Positions 26,125 to 35,985 of a stretch of DNA of 64,000 bases are shown here, piece by piece (position 1 is the first letter of the stretch; each line of letters begins with the position of its first letter). Below the pieces are notes generated by a model, which made no database searches, was not told the DNA's origin, and saw only the letters and a list, made by a program, of their open reading frames with translations. The position numbers and the translations under genes are program-made. This stretch comes from Deltaproteobacteria bacterium (GTDB lineage: Bacteria > Desulfobacterota > Desulfarculia > Adiutricales > Adiutricaceae), in assembly GCA_031276865.1 (NCBI GenBank), contig JAISMF010000023.1:23893-87892 (forward strand), given 5' to 3'.

Positions 26125-26853
26125 ATGACCGAATGTCTGTGCAACAAGGCGAATATTTCCGCGACGTCATGGTCCAATTTCTGCGTCGGAGAGTTATGGC
26201 TCTTTTCCGGACTCAAAGAAGAGGAGTTACGTGAACTGTCCAAAACCCTGGTCCGCGGGAGCTTCGAACCCGGGGATACCATATTCCGGCAGGGCGACCG
26301 GGCTGAGAGTATTTTTCTCATCAAGTCGGGGCGGATCCGTCTCAGCAGGGTCATGGAAAACGGAGCTGAGGTGATCCTGGATATCCGGAAACCGGGAGAC
26401 TATATCGGCGAGTACATCCTAAACGATCTGGAACAAGTTTACCCTTATCCCGTGACCGCCTTGTGCATGGACAAGGTTCATACCTGCGGATTCACCCGTA
26501 GGAGTTTCGAGGAGATGGTCTTGACCTACCCGCATATCGGGCTTACCGTAATCCGTAATCTGGCCGGCCGCATAAGCAATTTAACCGAGCGTATCGAGGC
26601 TTTAAGCCAGACTCATCTGGAGGAGAAGATCTACTCCGTGCTCCTCAATGTCGCCAAAGAGCACGGAAAGCTCGGGAAAAAAGGGGCGTATCATCTTGAA
26701 ATGCCCCTCACCCACGAGGATTTGGGGTTTTTGGTCGGCGCTCACAGGGTGAGCGTCACCCGCATTATGAAAAAGCTGAGGGCCAGAGGGCTCGTGACCC
26801 TTGACGGAAAGATCCTGGTTGTCCAGGGAGAGGATGACAACATCCAGCATTGA
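26125..26853 (+). CDS. CRP/FNR-family transcriptional regulator
   Basis: The N-terminal part is a cyclic-nucleotide-binding fold (LFSGLKEEELRELS, FEPGDTIFRQGDRAESIFLIKSGRIRLSR, KPGDYIGEYIL). A long dimer helix follows, and then a winged helix-turn-helix near residues 195-220 (LTHEDLGFLVGAHRVSVTRIMKKL). Cys residues at 4, 6 and 20, ahead of ELWLFSGL, resemble an FNR-type N-terminal iron-sulfur ligand set but the spacing is not canonical and a fourth core Cys is uncertain (C113 and C120 are candidates). The Arg and Ser typical of cAMP-binding CRP are not evident, so the effector is unknown. It may respond to redox, O2 or NO. Confidence 0.88.
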   Translation: MTECLCNKANISATSWSNFCVGELWLFSGLKEEELRELSKTLVRGSFEPGDTIFRQGDRAESIFLIKSGRIRLSRVMENGAEVILDIRKPGDYIGEYILNDLEQVYPYPVTALCMDKVHTCGFTRRSFEEMVLTYPHIGLTVIRNLAGRISNLTERIEALSQTHLEEKIYSVLLNVAKEHGKLGKKGAYHLEMPLTHEDLGFLVGAHRVSVTRIMKKLRARGLVTLDGKILVVQGEDDNIQH

Positions 26854-27056
26854 CATTCTTTTCGGCTTCGCGCCTTGGCTGGAACCGGAAGGCCCGCCGC
26901 GCCCCGGACGCTGTTTTAAAGACTTATTACGCTAAATATAGCGTTTAGATAATATTATAACGCAGTGTATAGTGGTCAAGGTGAATTCGGATAAAAACCG
27001 CCCCCAAATTTTTGTGTATAATGGAGGGAATTGACCCCGGAGGGAGCCATTTCCCC

Positions 27057-28247
27057 ATGCCGCTTGGTTTTCGAATCGGATACGCAGCATCGCTAATCAT
27101 TCTCTTCTCCTGCGGATTCGTCCTGCATCTGATGACCCCTATGGCCAAGGCCGTGTGGCAGCCATGGTGCGTTATCAGTTTCGCTCTTCTTGTTTTGATC
27201 TTAAGGGAAATTCTGCGTTCGAACTCTCCCGGTGGAAGTCATGCCGGGAAGTTTTTCTCGCTGAGCCTTAATCAGGGTTATTTCTCGTTCATTTTCCTGC
27301 TTATATTCCTCAGCCTCTCGCTTTTATACCTCTATGTTGAAAAAAAGGGCTCGCCCGTCCTGAGTTATTATTTATCCAATGTGGTAAATTTCGGATTATG
27401 GACGCCCTTAGGGGTAATGATTTTTTTCGGGTTGAAGTTAAGCAATCCTAAGTTGTCAGTCCTAGACACGATTATCACCTTTTCATCTTTAGTTCTGTCT
27501 ATCGTGGTTTTCGCTTCCGGGTTATATTATTATCAGGCGAGAATCCTTGTCATCACGATAATTTGTCTGATTTTTTTATTCAAAGGGAATATCAGTCTTA
27601 AAATTCTTGTGTTTTTAGCTGTGGTGCTGTATTATCTCGGCGGTATTTTGGTTGTTTCCAGCGAGTGCGAGAATTTTTATCCCCAATACGCCTGGCTGTT
27701 TTCCGGCATGTCGGAACTTAACGCCTCATACGACCTGGTGTTAAGGCAGACAGTTGTTGAAATGGCTGGTTTTTGGGGAACCGGAGGCAGGTATATTCAG
27801 GAAGTGTCTTTGCCTCTTTCTGATTATTTGAGTTATAATTGTCTACCGTATCTGTCTCTCGTTGGGGGATATATTTCGGTTGGTATGTACATTCTTTCCC
27901 TGTTTTTTTTAGTGGGATCGCTGTTTTATCATATTTTAGAAATTAGGGGTGGATGGGCGGGAAACGTTTCAGCCGCTGTGCTTTTGTTTTTCGCAATTGA
28001 TTACTATATGTCAATCGTAGCCATGTTGAAGCCTTTTGGACTTATTATGGGCGGTGGGGCCAACGGACTCCCGTTTATAGGAAGTTTTGAATCTGGCAGT
28101 ATTTTGGCGACGCTTACGCTTTTTGTTATCTCCGCTCACAAGGTTGCCCGTCAAAATACAGTTGAGATTGATTCGGGACAAAATTTGCTAATCAAAAATC
28201 ATGCGGATAATATTTTAAAAACATCAGAGGATGATGAAAATTTGTAA
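27057..28247 (+). CDS. Polytopic membrane protein resembling SEDS (FtsW/RodA) family
   Basis: About 396 residues with roughly ten hydrophobic segments. The C-terminal part (MLKPFGLIMGGGANGLPFIGSFESGSILATL) resembles the last periplasmic loop and helix of FtsW/RodA/SpoVE proteins, where a G-x-P-FISYGGSS-type sequence is expected; here it is altered. The preceding GTGGRYIQEVSLPLSDYLSYN loop takes the place of the usual loop with the TDFIF motif but lacks its residues. The ATG at 27057 was chosen because TATAAT at 27017-27022 looks like the -10 box of its own promoter and GGAGGGAG lies ten bases before this ATG. Lower G+C than neighbours suggests transfer. It may be a divergent or specialised glycosyltransferase; similarity is weak. 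Confidence 0.5.
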   Translation: MPLGFRIGYAASLIILFSCGFVLHLMTPMAKAVWQPWCVISFALLVLILREILRSNSPGGSHAGKFFSLSLNQGYFSFIFLLIFLSLSLLYLYVEKKGSPVLSYYLSNVVNFGLWTPLGVMIFFGLKLSNPKLSVLDTIITFSSLVLSIVVFASGLYYYQARILVITIICLIFLFKGNISLKILVFLAVVLYYLGGILVVSSECENFYPQYAWLFSGMSELNASYDLVLRQTVVEMAGFWGTGGRYIQEVSLPLSDYLSYNCLPYLSLVGGYISVGMYILSLFFLVGSLFYHILEIRGGWAGNVSAAVLLFFAIDYYMSIVAMLKPFGLIMGGGANGLPFIGSFESGSILATLTLFVISAHKVARQNTVEIDSGQNLLIKNHADNILKTSEDDENL

Positions 28248-28410
28248 TAAGAGCTGTTGCAAGTTGAGATTGAATTTACTAATTATGATTAATTTATTTT
28301 TTAACGGTGTATATGGGTAAACGCGTCTTTTCAATTAGATGCGGACAATATATGATTAAACACGTTCAATTTATATTCGAAATTAGGTTGTTTAGCACCC
28401 ACGGGGTTTT

Positions 28411-29001
28411 ATGAAACAGAAACGCGTTATAATAAAGTGCGGCATGTTTGACGAGGAGCTTGATAAGGCGTTAGAACCTCTCAAGGAATTGTATGATATC
28501 CGATACATACGGCTACATCCAGGATATCACTGCAATATTGAAGAGCTGGAACGCCGGCTTGAAGAAGCTCTTCAGAGCGATTTGATAAAGGATAAAAGCG
28601 ATGTCAGGATTTTTTATGGCAGCAAGTGCCTTCCAGACATGCCTGATTTTTCCAAAAAGCACGGTGTTAAAGTGCTTCCCACTTCTAACTGCCTGTCAGC
28701 CATGGTCGGAGATAAAAAATTGATGGAGCTTGAGCGAGATAAAACAATGGTTCTCACTCCATCCTGGATCAGCAAGTTGTTTATGGCACAGGAGAATGTT
28801 CCGTCTTTCTTAAGATGGGATGAAACTGATTTTAAAATAAATTTCGGACGCTACGACAGATGTCTGATACTTGAAACAACGGAACCTCCAGACGATGAAA
28901 AAATTTTAGAGATATACGATCTTTTTGGTAATCCAATTATTGAAACTACGCCTTGCTCGCTTGATCATTTTACTCAGTTAGTCAAAGAATTTATGATTTA
29001 A
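28411..29001 (+). CDS. DUF1638 protein
   Basis: The 196-residue protein matches DUF1638: an opening strand with a Cys (IIKCGMFDEEL), YIRLHPGYHCNIEELERRLEEAL near residues 30-53, RIFYGSKCLPDMP near 69-81, TSNCLSAMVGDKKLMEL near 91-107 and LTPSWISKLF near 115. DUF1638 proteins are found with corrinoid-dependent methyltransferases and their activators; the conserved His and Cys suggest metal or corrinoid-related handling, but no function is proven. It follows the SEDS-like gene with a 163-base gap and shares its lower G+C. A RACo-like corrinoid activator lies 25 kb away at 54465-56363. Confidence 0.75.
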   Translation: MKQKRVIIKCGMFDEELDKALEPLKELYDIRYIRLHPGYHCNIEELERRLEEALQSDLIKDKSDVRIFYGSKCLPDMPDFSKKHGVKVLPTSNCLSAMVGDKKLMELERDKTMVLTPSWISKLFMAQENVPSFLRWDETDFKINFGRYDRCLILETTEPPDDEKILEIYDLFGNPIIETTPCSLDHFTQLVKEFMI

Positions 29002-29084
29002 ATACGAATTTTAAGTTTGGCGATGTCCCTTTGTTTTATCCCTATCGAACATCATTCGTTTATCGTCAGTTTAAATGATGTTCC

Positions 29085-29362
29085 TGACAACGAAAGTTCT
29101 CTATTTTCTGCTACCAGAGTTTGTCCATTTTTGCTATAAACCTTGACCGAAATACAATTAACGTAATTATTTTATACTCTATACTAATATTATCTTTATC
29201 CAATAATAAATCTTTATATGATAAATAGTTAATATTTCATTGCTAATTATTATAAAAAATTAGTCATAACATTGTTTTCCCTTACAAATTATATTTCGTC
29301 AGTACAAAATTTTCGCTTTTTGGACAGGGTTTCGAGCAGAAAAAAGACGAGTTTCGTTGTCA
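29085..29362. mobile_element. 278-bp element with about 50-bp imperfect inverted ends
   Basis: TGACAACGAAA at 29085-29095 is exactly inverted at 29352-29362. Similarity continues inward for about 50 bases on each side (TTTTCTGCT and TGTCCA are shared). No frame inside is credible and no flanking direct repeat was seen. It is probably a miniature or internally deleted insertion sequence. Confidence 0.6.
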
Positions 29363-29487
29363 ATTTCTGGACAAAAAACAGTGTTATCACCACTATTTAT
29401 CATGCCGCCATATCCCGGCACCTTATTCTAGGCACGTAGACCGAGGCTTAATCCTTTCCAGTTAGACCAAGTCCTTTTTCTTTTGAT

Positions 29488-29706
29488 GAAGGGGTCCCTT
29501 ATTTTTTGGCGGATTCCCCTTTTATTTTGGTGGGATCCCCCTTTTTTTGGTGGGATCCCCCTTTTATTTGGTGGGATCCCCCTTTTTTTTGGTGGGGTCC
29601 CTTATTTTTTGTGGGATCCCCCTTTTTTTTGGTGGGATCCCCCTTTTTTTTGGTGGGATCCAATTTTTTTGGTGGGATCCCTTATTTTTTGGTGGGTTCC
29701 CTTATC
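29488..29706. repeat. Tandem array of 19-22-bp GGGATCCC units
   Basis: About eleven units follow the pattern GGTGGGATCCCCC plus a T-run. Most contain the palindrome GGATCC. Unit length varies between 19 and 22 because of the T-run, so the apparent reading frames (repeats of FWWDP or FLVGSP) are by-products and not treated as a gene. Confidence 0.9.
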
Positions 29707-30170
29707 AAAAAAATAACACCATTAAATATTAGGATCTGAATGTACGTCTGCTGGCTCTATTCTTAATCGTAGCTTTGCATTTACATATATTAAAAATAAT
29801 AATTATAAGATATAAATTAGTTAAAAATAGTCTATTTTATTTGGCGGGGTATCTATTTTTTGGTGGGTTCCCTTATCAAAAAAATAACATCAGTAAATAT
29901 AGGATCTTAATGTATGTCTGACGCCTTTATTTTTAATTGATGCTTTAATTACAATATATATAAATATTAATCAATATTAGATATAAATTTTTTAAAAAAA
30001 AGTCTATTTTATTTGGCCTGGTCCCTTGTCAAAACAATAACGCAATTAAATATAGGATCTAAATGTACGGCTGGCGGTTTTATTCTTTATAGGAGTATTA
30101 GCAACAAAATATATGATGATTAATAATTATTAATTTAAAAAAATTATAAAAATCATATTTTATATCAAAA
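29691..30170. repeat. Three degenerate 150-170-bp tandem repeats
   Basis: The landmark CCCTTATCAAAAAAATAAC begins at 29699 and 29870, and a variant at 30023. Each is followed by TTAAATAT(T)AGGATCT, AATGTA(C/T)G and an A+T-rich tail ending in a TCTATTTTATTTGG sequence. The first copy begins inside the last unit of the GGGATCCC array, so the two repeat types are probably related. Confidence 0.8.
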
Positions 30171-31917
30171 ATGATGATAAATTTTAATATTGAGCATTTG
30201 ATAAGCTCAAATTAATAAAGTTATCTAAACAATTGAAGTATCAATATTTATCATTACGCAAAATGTTCGTTGTTGAATAATTATTCAATAAGTTATTGTT
30301 TTATACAATTAATATTATTAATATACCATACATAAATTAGAATAATTTACTTATCCGATTATTTCAATGTTTTTTACGTTCGCATCAACAATGAAAAGTT
30401 CGTGAACGAATTCTTGCGGCTCATACCCATTAATAATAGTAGGTATGACATTATCAATATATAAGTATTAAAATATATTTTTTCAAATATATATGGTTAG
30501 AATATATTTCGACCTTTTCCGAGCACTAAAAAGTCCTAGCATAATGCATATTGAGGCAATGAAAAAATGATATCTGCAAAAAAAAACGGTTGAATCTGGC
30601 AAAAGGCCTCCAGGATATTACTATATAAATATACTATTTTATGATTAATAGTAAATTTTATTAAATTATTAATATAATATGTATATTTAATTGTGTAAAT
30701 AAAATGCAGATAGGAATGCGGCTACGAGAAAAAAACTAGCATAATAACTATATGAGTGTGCTCATTTCAGATAACTCATACGTTGATGATAAGGCCAAGC
30801 AGCTGAAATACCGTTCCAAAGCGTTTCAAAATATTGAGAACACGCGGATGAATTTTGAGGTAGGGAGAGGATTGACAATAAATAACATTGTTATCCGAAT
30901 AAGGCGGAATAGTGGTGATTTTTTCGGATGAGGAAAAGTTGACTTGGTGATTGAAGATAATCCGTCCGGGAATAGATTAAAGCGTTATAAAATACTGAGT
31001 TTTTGGAGATATTGAGATATGGAAAGCAATAAAAAATTACGCAAATAATTTCTGGTTTTAAAAACAAGTATCCTGAAAAATTCTTTTTTTTGAACAAACC
31101 TCTCCGATTTTGTCGTTTTGAAATTTTGGAAGATTTTTTGATCTTCAGACGTCCAACCCGTCTGAATGGCGGCAGCAGGGATCGGAACTAGATTCGGATG
31201 TATCATCATGACGCTATCTATGTTGTTGCCTTCAAATGCGTAAATAAATATGAATCTAATGTTCAATAATTCCGCCTTTACCCATTGCTTAAAGTTAAGT
31301 TAACTTTCAAAAAAACTTAAATTATAATCGTGTATAAATAGTTTAGCTCATTTCAAACATTGCGTTGGATGATAATTGATGTATATTGATTTAAAAAATA
31401 ATGAAGATAGTATGGAGGCGCAATAAATAGATGAAGATAATTATGGGGATGTATTAAATTCAATGTTGGTAAAGGAGTATAATTATTCTTTCATGAATTA
31501 TTTGTTAATACTGATAATGGCGAAAAATGATGGTTGTATTTTTTTCTTATAAGTCAGTGGTGATGGAGTATTTGCCTAGATGAAGCGGCTAATCCTTATC
31601 TATCTGAAATAATCTTAAATAATCTGAAATAATCAAAGGTAATCTTAAATATGCTAGGGATAGGGATGAGCATAAAAAGTCTTTAATATTGAAAGTGTAC
31701 CGTTTTTTCTGTTATATAAAGTATTTGTCATGCTTTCTAAAATGTTTTGAAATATCGTGAACATATAAACGGCAAAATATCGTGGCTTTTCATTGGATGG
31801 TAATTATATTCATGGATCGTGGATTAATAGAATTATTGAAACATATACTCTCCAATTCGCAGATTTTTTGAGTTAGCAAGTATTTTTGTTATCAGCATAA
31901 AAAAAATAAGGACTGTT
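30171..31917. other. Long A+T-rich tract without a supported gene
   Basis: Several short frames exist, including 59 codons at 30752-30931 (plus) and 93 codons at 30985-31266 (minus), but none shows a domain or a convincing ribosome-binding site. Around 31600-31650 the words AATAATC and CTTAAAT recur. The tract looks like decayed or acquired DNA. Confidence 0.6.
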
Positions 31918-32271
31918 ATGATTGATTTTGATAAGAGCAACAGCGGTATATTAAATATTGATGAAATCATTCAACGGTTACTCGATAGAGTTGGAGTCCT
32001 GGAGTCACGAATGGCTCGTTTGGAGGAATTGATTAATAAGCCACAGCCTAGGTTACGCATTCCACGTAATTACAATGATTACATAAAGGTGAAAGAATTG
32101 ATTTCCAGAGGTTCAAGTATTAACGGTGCGGCAAAGAAGCTCAAACTGCCTTACACAACTGTGCATTACTACGCCACGGCAAATACCGAAACAGTGGAAA
32201 GGCTGAAAAAAATAACGGTTATGATTGATAACGATGATTTTATCGGTGATAAACTGGAAGAGGATTCGTAG
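31918..32271 (+). CDS. Small coiled-coil/HTH DNA-binding protein
   Basis: A coiled coil (about residues 14-40, IIQRLLDRVGVLESRMARLEELI) probably mediates oligomerisation. A helix-turn-helix follows (about 57-82, VKELISRGSSINGAAKKLKLPYTTVHYY), similar to the resolvase/HTH_28-like class. The acidic tail has no assigned role. The length is 117 residues. Composition is A+T-rich like the surrounding accessory tract. It stands alone, so it may be a regulator left by a mobile element or an orphan regulator. No target site was identified. Confidence 0.6.
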   Translation: MIDFDKSNSGILNIDEIIQRLLDRVGVLESRMARLEELINKPQPRLRIPRNYNDYIKVKELISRGSSINGAAKKLKLPYTTVHYYATANTETVERLKKITVMIDNDDFIGDKLEEDS

Positions 32272-32416
32272 GAATGACAGTTGAGAATGATACGTTTCAG
32301 AGCAGGCTGTGTAAAGATGGAAATTATGCAGTTTAAGATTAGTTTACGTGTTAGATGTATTTAATAACGCCAGGGTATATAGTATAGAAAAATATAATTT
32401 TTTGAAAATGATAATG

Positions 32417-33691
32417 TTAGCGCTTTAATGTGATATTGTTTAAAAATATGTTTAGATCAATATTATCCGAATTACTGATAATACAGTACATCAAGTGCTT
32501 GTCATCTCCTATTTTATTAACTACGCCGAGAGCTGAAGTTCCATCCATGGTGAAATTGAAGGATAATCCTTCGTGGAATGGAGATGGTACGGAACCGTTA
32601 ACGGAGTCTGAATAAACTTTGGCGATTTGTTCTAAAGAAAGAACGCTGTTTTCATCAGCTACAATCATAAAAAAAGACTTATCGTCAGCGGAAGCAATTA
32701 ATATTGAATTATCATATTTATTTTTCAGCCGCCAACCTTCCGGGATTAAAAATGATATTAATTTTATTTCCACTATTCTTTGTTCATTTCCTGGAATTTT
32801 ACCGGGTTTGAGTTCATTGTATTCTTTTTCCGGCGGATCAGCCGGTAAAGAGTTCATTTTATCCCGTATGCTCGTGGCAGGCTTGTTATTTTTAGAAGGA
32901 AGATACTGGTTTTCGGCTAATTTAGGATTAATTTTATTGGAATATAAAAAAGCGACAATATCCTCTGCCGGTTGAGCAAGATTGGCGCGGGCGTTTTTTC
33001 GTCTTATGTTGTATGCCCAAGTGTTGATTCCCACCACCTCTCCTTTTGAGTTTACTAAAGGTCCTCCGCTGTTTCCTGAACTAATTTGGGCGGAATGCAC
33101 AATCATAGAGCCTAGTTTTCCTTGAACGATAGCGTTAACGTTTCCTGTTGTCGAAGCGACAGGCAGTGGTATAATGGAGTCGACATTTCGGTGGACGATT
33201 TTTCCGTAGTTCAAAGCGGCGTCTCTCACCAACCCTGGATACCCCCAGGCGGACACCTTGTCAAGCCTTTTTATTTCCAAATTAAAAATCATGGGTGACA
33301 TATCCGTATTCTCTGGCGGATCAAATCGAAGCAGAGCCAAGTCTCTAGAGCCAGGAATATTGAAATTATCTTCGTACTGATAGTCGACTATATCCGCCTC
33401 CACCGCCTTCATGTATTTATTCAGAATATAAATACGTCCTTCCTGTTCACGTTCATTTACCACATGACCGTTTGTTAAGACATATCCATCCGCCACGATG
33501 AATCCGCTCCCCATCGAAACGCTGTCATCCGATTCCACCATGATGAAAAGTACTGATTTTTCTATATTTTCCACTATCTTTCTCTGAAAATCACGGAGCT
33601 GATTAAAAGGAATTTCTTTTTCCTGGGAAAAGAGTGGAAAATCTGCGCTCCAGAGAATAGTGGCTATTAAAAGTAATCTAATTATCTTCAT
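32417..33691 (-). CDS. Secreted trypsin-like serine protease (HtrA/DegP-like)
   Basis: A hydrophobic signal sequence covers residues 1-22 and probably ends after FSQ. The protease domain has the full catalytic triad: H76 (LTNGHVV), D117 (SRDLALLRF) and S208 (SSGNSGGPL). An oxyanion-type GNSGGP is intact. No PDZ domain was recognised in the C-terminal 200 residues, which instead contain a linker and a beta-rich domain (IKLISFLIPEGWRLK onwards) of unknown type. It probably acts in the periplasm. The gene is in the A+T-rich tract and has lower G+C than the core genes, which suggests acquisition. Neighbours do not indicate a substrate. Confidence 0.85.
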   Translation of the reverse strand: MKIIRLLLIATILWSADFPLFSQEKEIPFNQLRDFQRKIVENIEKSVLFIMVESDDSVSMGSGFIVADGYVLTNGHVVNEREQEGRIYILNKYMKAVEADIVDYQYEDNFNIPGSRDLALLRFDPPENTDMSPMIFNLEIKRLDKVSAWGYPGLVRDAALNYGKIVHRNVDSIIPLPVASTTGNVNAIVQGKLGSMIVHSAQISSGNSGGPLVNSKGEVVGINTWAYNIRRKNARANLAQPAEDIVAFLYSNKINPKLAENQYLPSKNNKPATSIRDKMNSLPADPPEKEYNELKPGKIPGNEQRIVEIKLISFLIPEGWRLKNKYDNSILIASADDKSFFMIVADENSVLSLEQIAKVYSDSVNGSVPSPFHEGLSFNFTMDGTSALGVVNKIGDDKHLMYCIISNSDNIDLNIFLNNITLKR

Positions 33692-34600
33692 GGATCCTCA
33701 TGGCTAGAATAGCTATCATGAAAAAATAGGTTTGGATTTTTGGATGAATCTTGATGAAATCGTCAATATAATTCGGGTTTTTACGCGATGTATATGGTCG
33801 TTTATTGAAATTAATTTATGTATTTATATATTAAAAGATATAAATGGAGTCATCTCTAGCTTGCGCCACAGTTCGTATTTTCCTTTCCCTGTTGATATTT
33901 TCATTTCAGGCTGATAACACTCTTGCTGACAACGTTTGCCGAAACGTCTGGGTAGGATGGAAAGTAAGGCTTATGGCGTTTAAAATGTTATAAAAGAACT
34001 CCATCTTCTCGATGTATATGAGGTATATCTTAGTTATTTCCGAAAAATTCGCTATGACGTAAGTTAGATGTTTTATGATTTTTTTGTGGCTGGAGCGAGT
34101 TAATGTATTTCATTTAATATTTCTATGTTTTGAGTGTTTTCAATCGAGAGCCTTGTAACCTATGATCCCTAAAAATGTTACTATCGCCCCGGCGGATAAA
34201 AGTTAGAATCTTGTCGATCGGCTTTTTTGGCCTCATACTTGGCTGTTTCTAATATTCAACCGCCGGAGTAATGACATGGTAAAGGAGATGAATTTCATAT
34301 CTTTTTTTGACTATAAAGTAAAATCAAAAGGAAGTCAAGAGAATAATTATTATATAAAATTTATACTTTAGAAAAATAAAATAATTATAATGATTAAATA
34401 TTAGTAATATAATAAATTAGTAATTAAAAATATTTATAATTAGCTATTTATAAAGTTTTTAGCTCCTTGGACTTTTGTGTGTTTTCATAATTGATAGTAT
34501 ATATAATGATATTATAATAAAAAGTTATATAGCATAAATATAATTAATTTATTTTATATAATTTGCTGAATTTTTAATCTCCACTAGCTAACACTGCCAT
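33692..34600. other. A+T-rich intergenic tract
   Basis: Apart from the inverted-repeat element at 34178-34271, nothing supportable was found. Base composition falls markedly between 34310 and 34570, just before the ISL3-like remnant. Confidence 0.6.
34178..34271. repeat. 94-bp element with G+C-rich inverted ends
   Basis: TTACTATCGCCCCGGCGG at the left and AACCGCCGGAGTAA at the right form imperfect inverted ends that share the core of the element at 11787-11874. Both copies lie close to an ISL3-like remnant. Confidence 0.5.
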
Positions 34601-34604
34601 ACAA

Positions 34605-35985
34605 AAGGCGTCAATGGCTTGGCCCAGACCGGAGTGGTCTTGTATCGCGGAGCTGGCGTCATCTCCCGCCTGAAACCCCAGCCCCGGATGTTCCGGCGCC
34701 CGAGCCGCGGCGGCGAGAATGTGGCGACAAGAGGCTCCGCCGCGCGCCTAGTCCGCGGCGTCCCAGTTGGCCACAGGAAGAATTTCCTGTTCGACGCGAG
34801 CGTACCCAGAGTCTACCGTCCAGGGCCGAGGCGCCGCGAGGCGGATTGAACTGGGGTTCGCCCGGGAGAGGAGGAGGTACGCCAAAGCTTTCGATATGGA
34901 GGCGCTTCCGAGGCGCCTGGGAGCCGTCCTTTGAAAAAGTCGCTTAAGGACGAGAACGTCTACTGGCGCGTCGTCCATCTGATCTTTATGGACCATCTGA
35001 AGAAAAAGCGCCCGCGCTTAAATTTCAGGGGCGTGAAATACATAGCCTTTGACGAAACCGGCCTAATAAGAGGTTTACGCGTGTCACGATCGTTTCGGAC
35101 CTATTAAGAAAGATCCGGTGTTCGTGGGAGGGGAAAGGCGGCATGGCGCTCTAACATTTCGGAAGATGGGCCGGTAATATCGAGGCCGCACGCCTCGATA
35201 TTCGCCCAGCCCAAGTGAAAGCCGCGCGAGGAAATCAGCCCACCCTGATAATCGTCTTCGACAAATTTCCCGTGTTCAAGCTCATAAACGAGATGATTGA
35301 CAAACTTCGCCGCTTACCTGTCCGCGGGCGTCAAATGACTGGCCAGATTCATTCTCAGAGGCGTGAAATTCATTATCCTGAAAAATCGCCGCCACTTCGA
35401 TTGCGGCGGAAACGAGAAAGAGGATGGAGAGGGCCTTGTCACCGAACACGCCTCGGATAAAGGCCTGGATCCTCAAGGATTTCCCGCGTCAGATTTGCGA
35501 GGGGACCCCGCGCGCGAGGGGGAGTACATCCTCAAAGGATGGGCGGAGCCTGGCGCGCGCGCCGGCAATTCGCCTGTCAGGCTCCATGTCGCGCGGGTGA
35601 AAGGCGCGTCCGGAGGACGCTCGACTATAACGCGCGCGGGTTAACCTCCGGCCCGAGCGAAAGGAACAACTTCATGGATCAGATCAGGCGGGCCTACGGA
35701 TTTAGGAACATGTTCAATTCCAGGCTGACCTTTTTTGCGTCAACAAATTCAGCCGCATATAATGGTGAAACCTATTTTTTTCGGGTGGCGTCTGAAAACC
35801 TAATATAAGGGAGGCTGAACGGAAGTCGTGACACCACAATCATCCTTTCTTCGTCCATCGCCTATGCGAATGCCGGTAATAATGCAACAATTAGAGTTCG
35901 TTAAAACAGAAGCAATAATTGCCACTCATTTTTTTTAAGCCCAGAATACGCGAAAGTCCGCATAGCCTCTTATATTAACCATGCT
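34605..35985 (+). mobile_element. Degraded ISL3-like insertion sequence
   Basis: Fragments of an ISL3-type transposase can be read in shifting frames. They include a DDE-strand region NFRGVKYIAFDETGLIRG (about 35010-35065), a TLIIVFDKFPVFKLINEMIDKLRR segment (about 35235-35310), RGVKFIILKNRRHF (about 35350-35400) and the C-terminal GLTSGPSERNNFMDQIRRAYGFRN (about 35640-35710). Frameshifts and stops separate these blocks. Both outer ends recur in the deleted copy at 11185-11715. The element is inactive. Confidence 0.75.

Noticed and set aside
29047..29083. Hairpin GAACATCATT/AATGATGTTC after the DUF1638 gene as a terminator
   Set aside because: It has no T-run on either side and a 17-base loop. 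It may be incidental.
29483..29716. Three overlapping frames encoding hydrophobic FWWDP/FLVGSP repeats
   Set aside because: They arise from the tandem GGGATCCC array. Unit length varies, all three frames are open, and there is no ribosome-binding site.
30752..30931. 59-codon plus-strand frame with an ATG
   Set aside because: No ribosome-binding site, no domain and A+T-rich context. It may be a remnant but cannot be supported.
30985..31266. 93-codon minus-strand frame
   Set aside because: Composition is typical of A+T-rich random sequence. It has no motif and no start signal.
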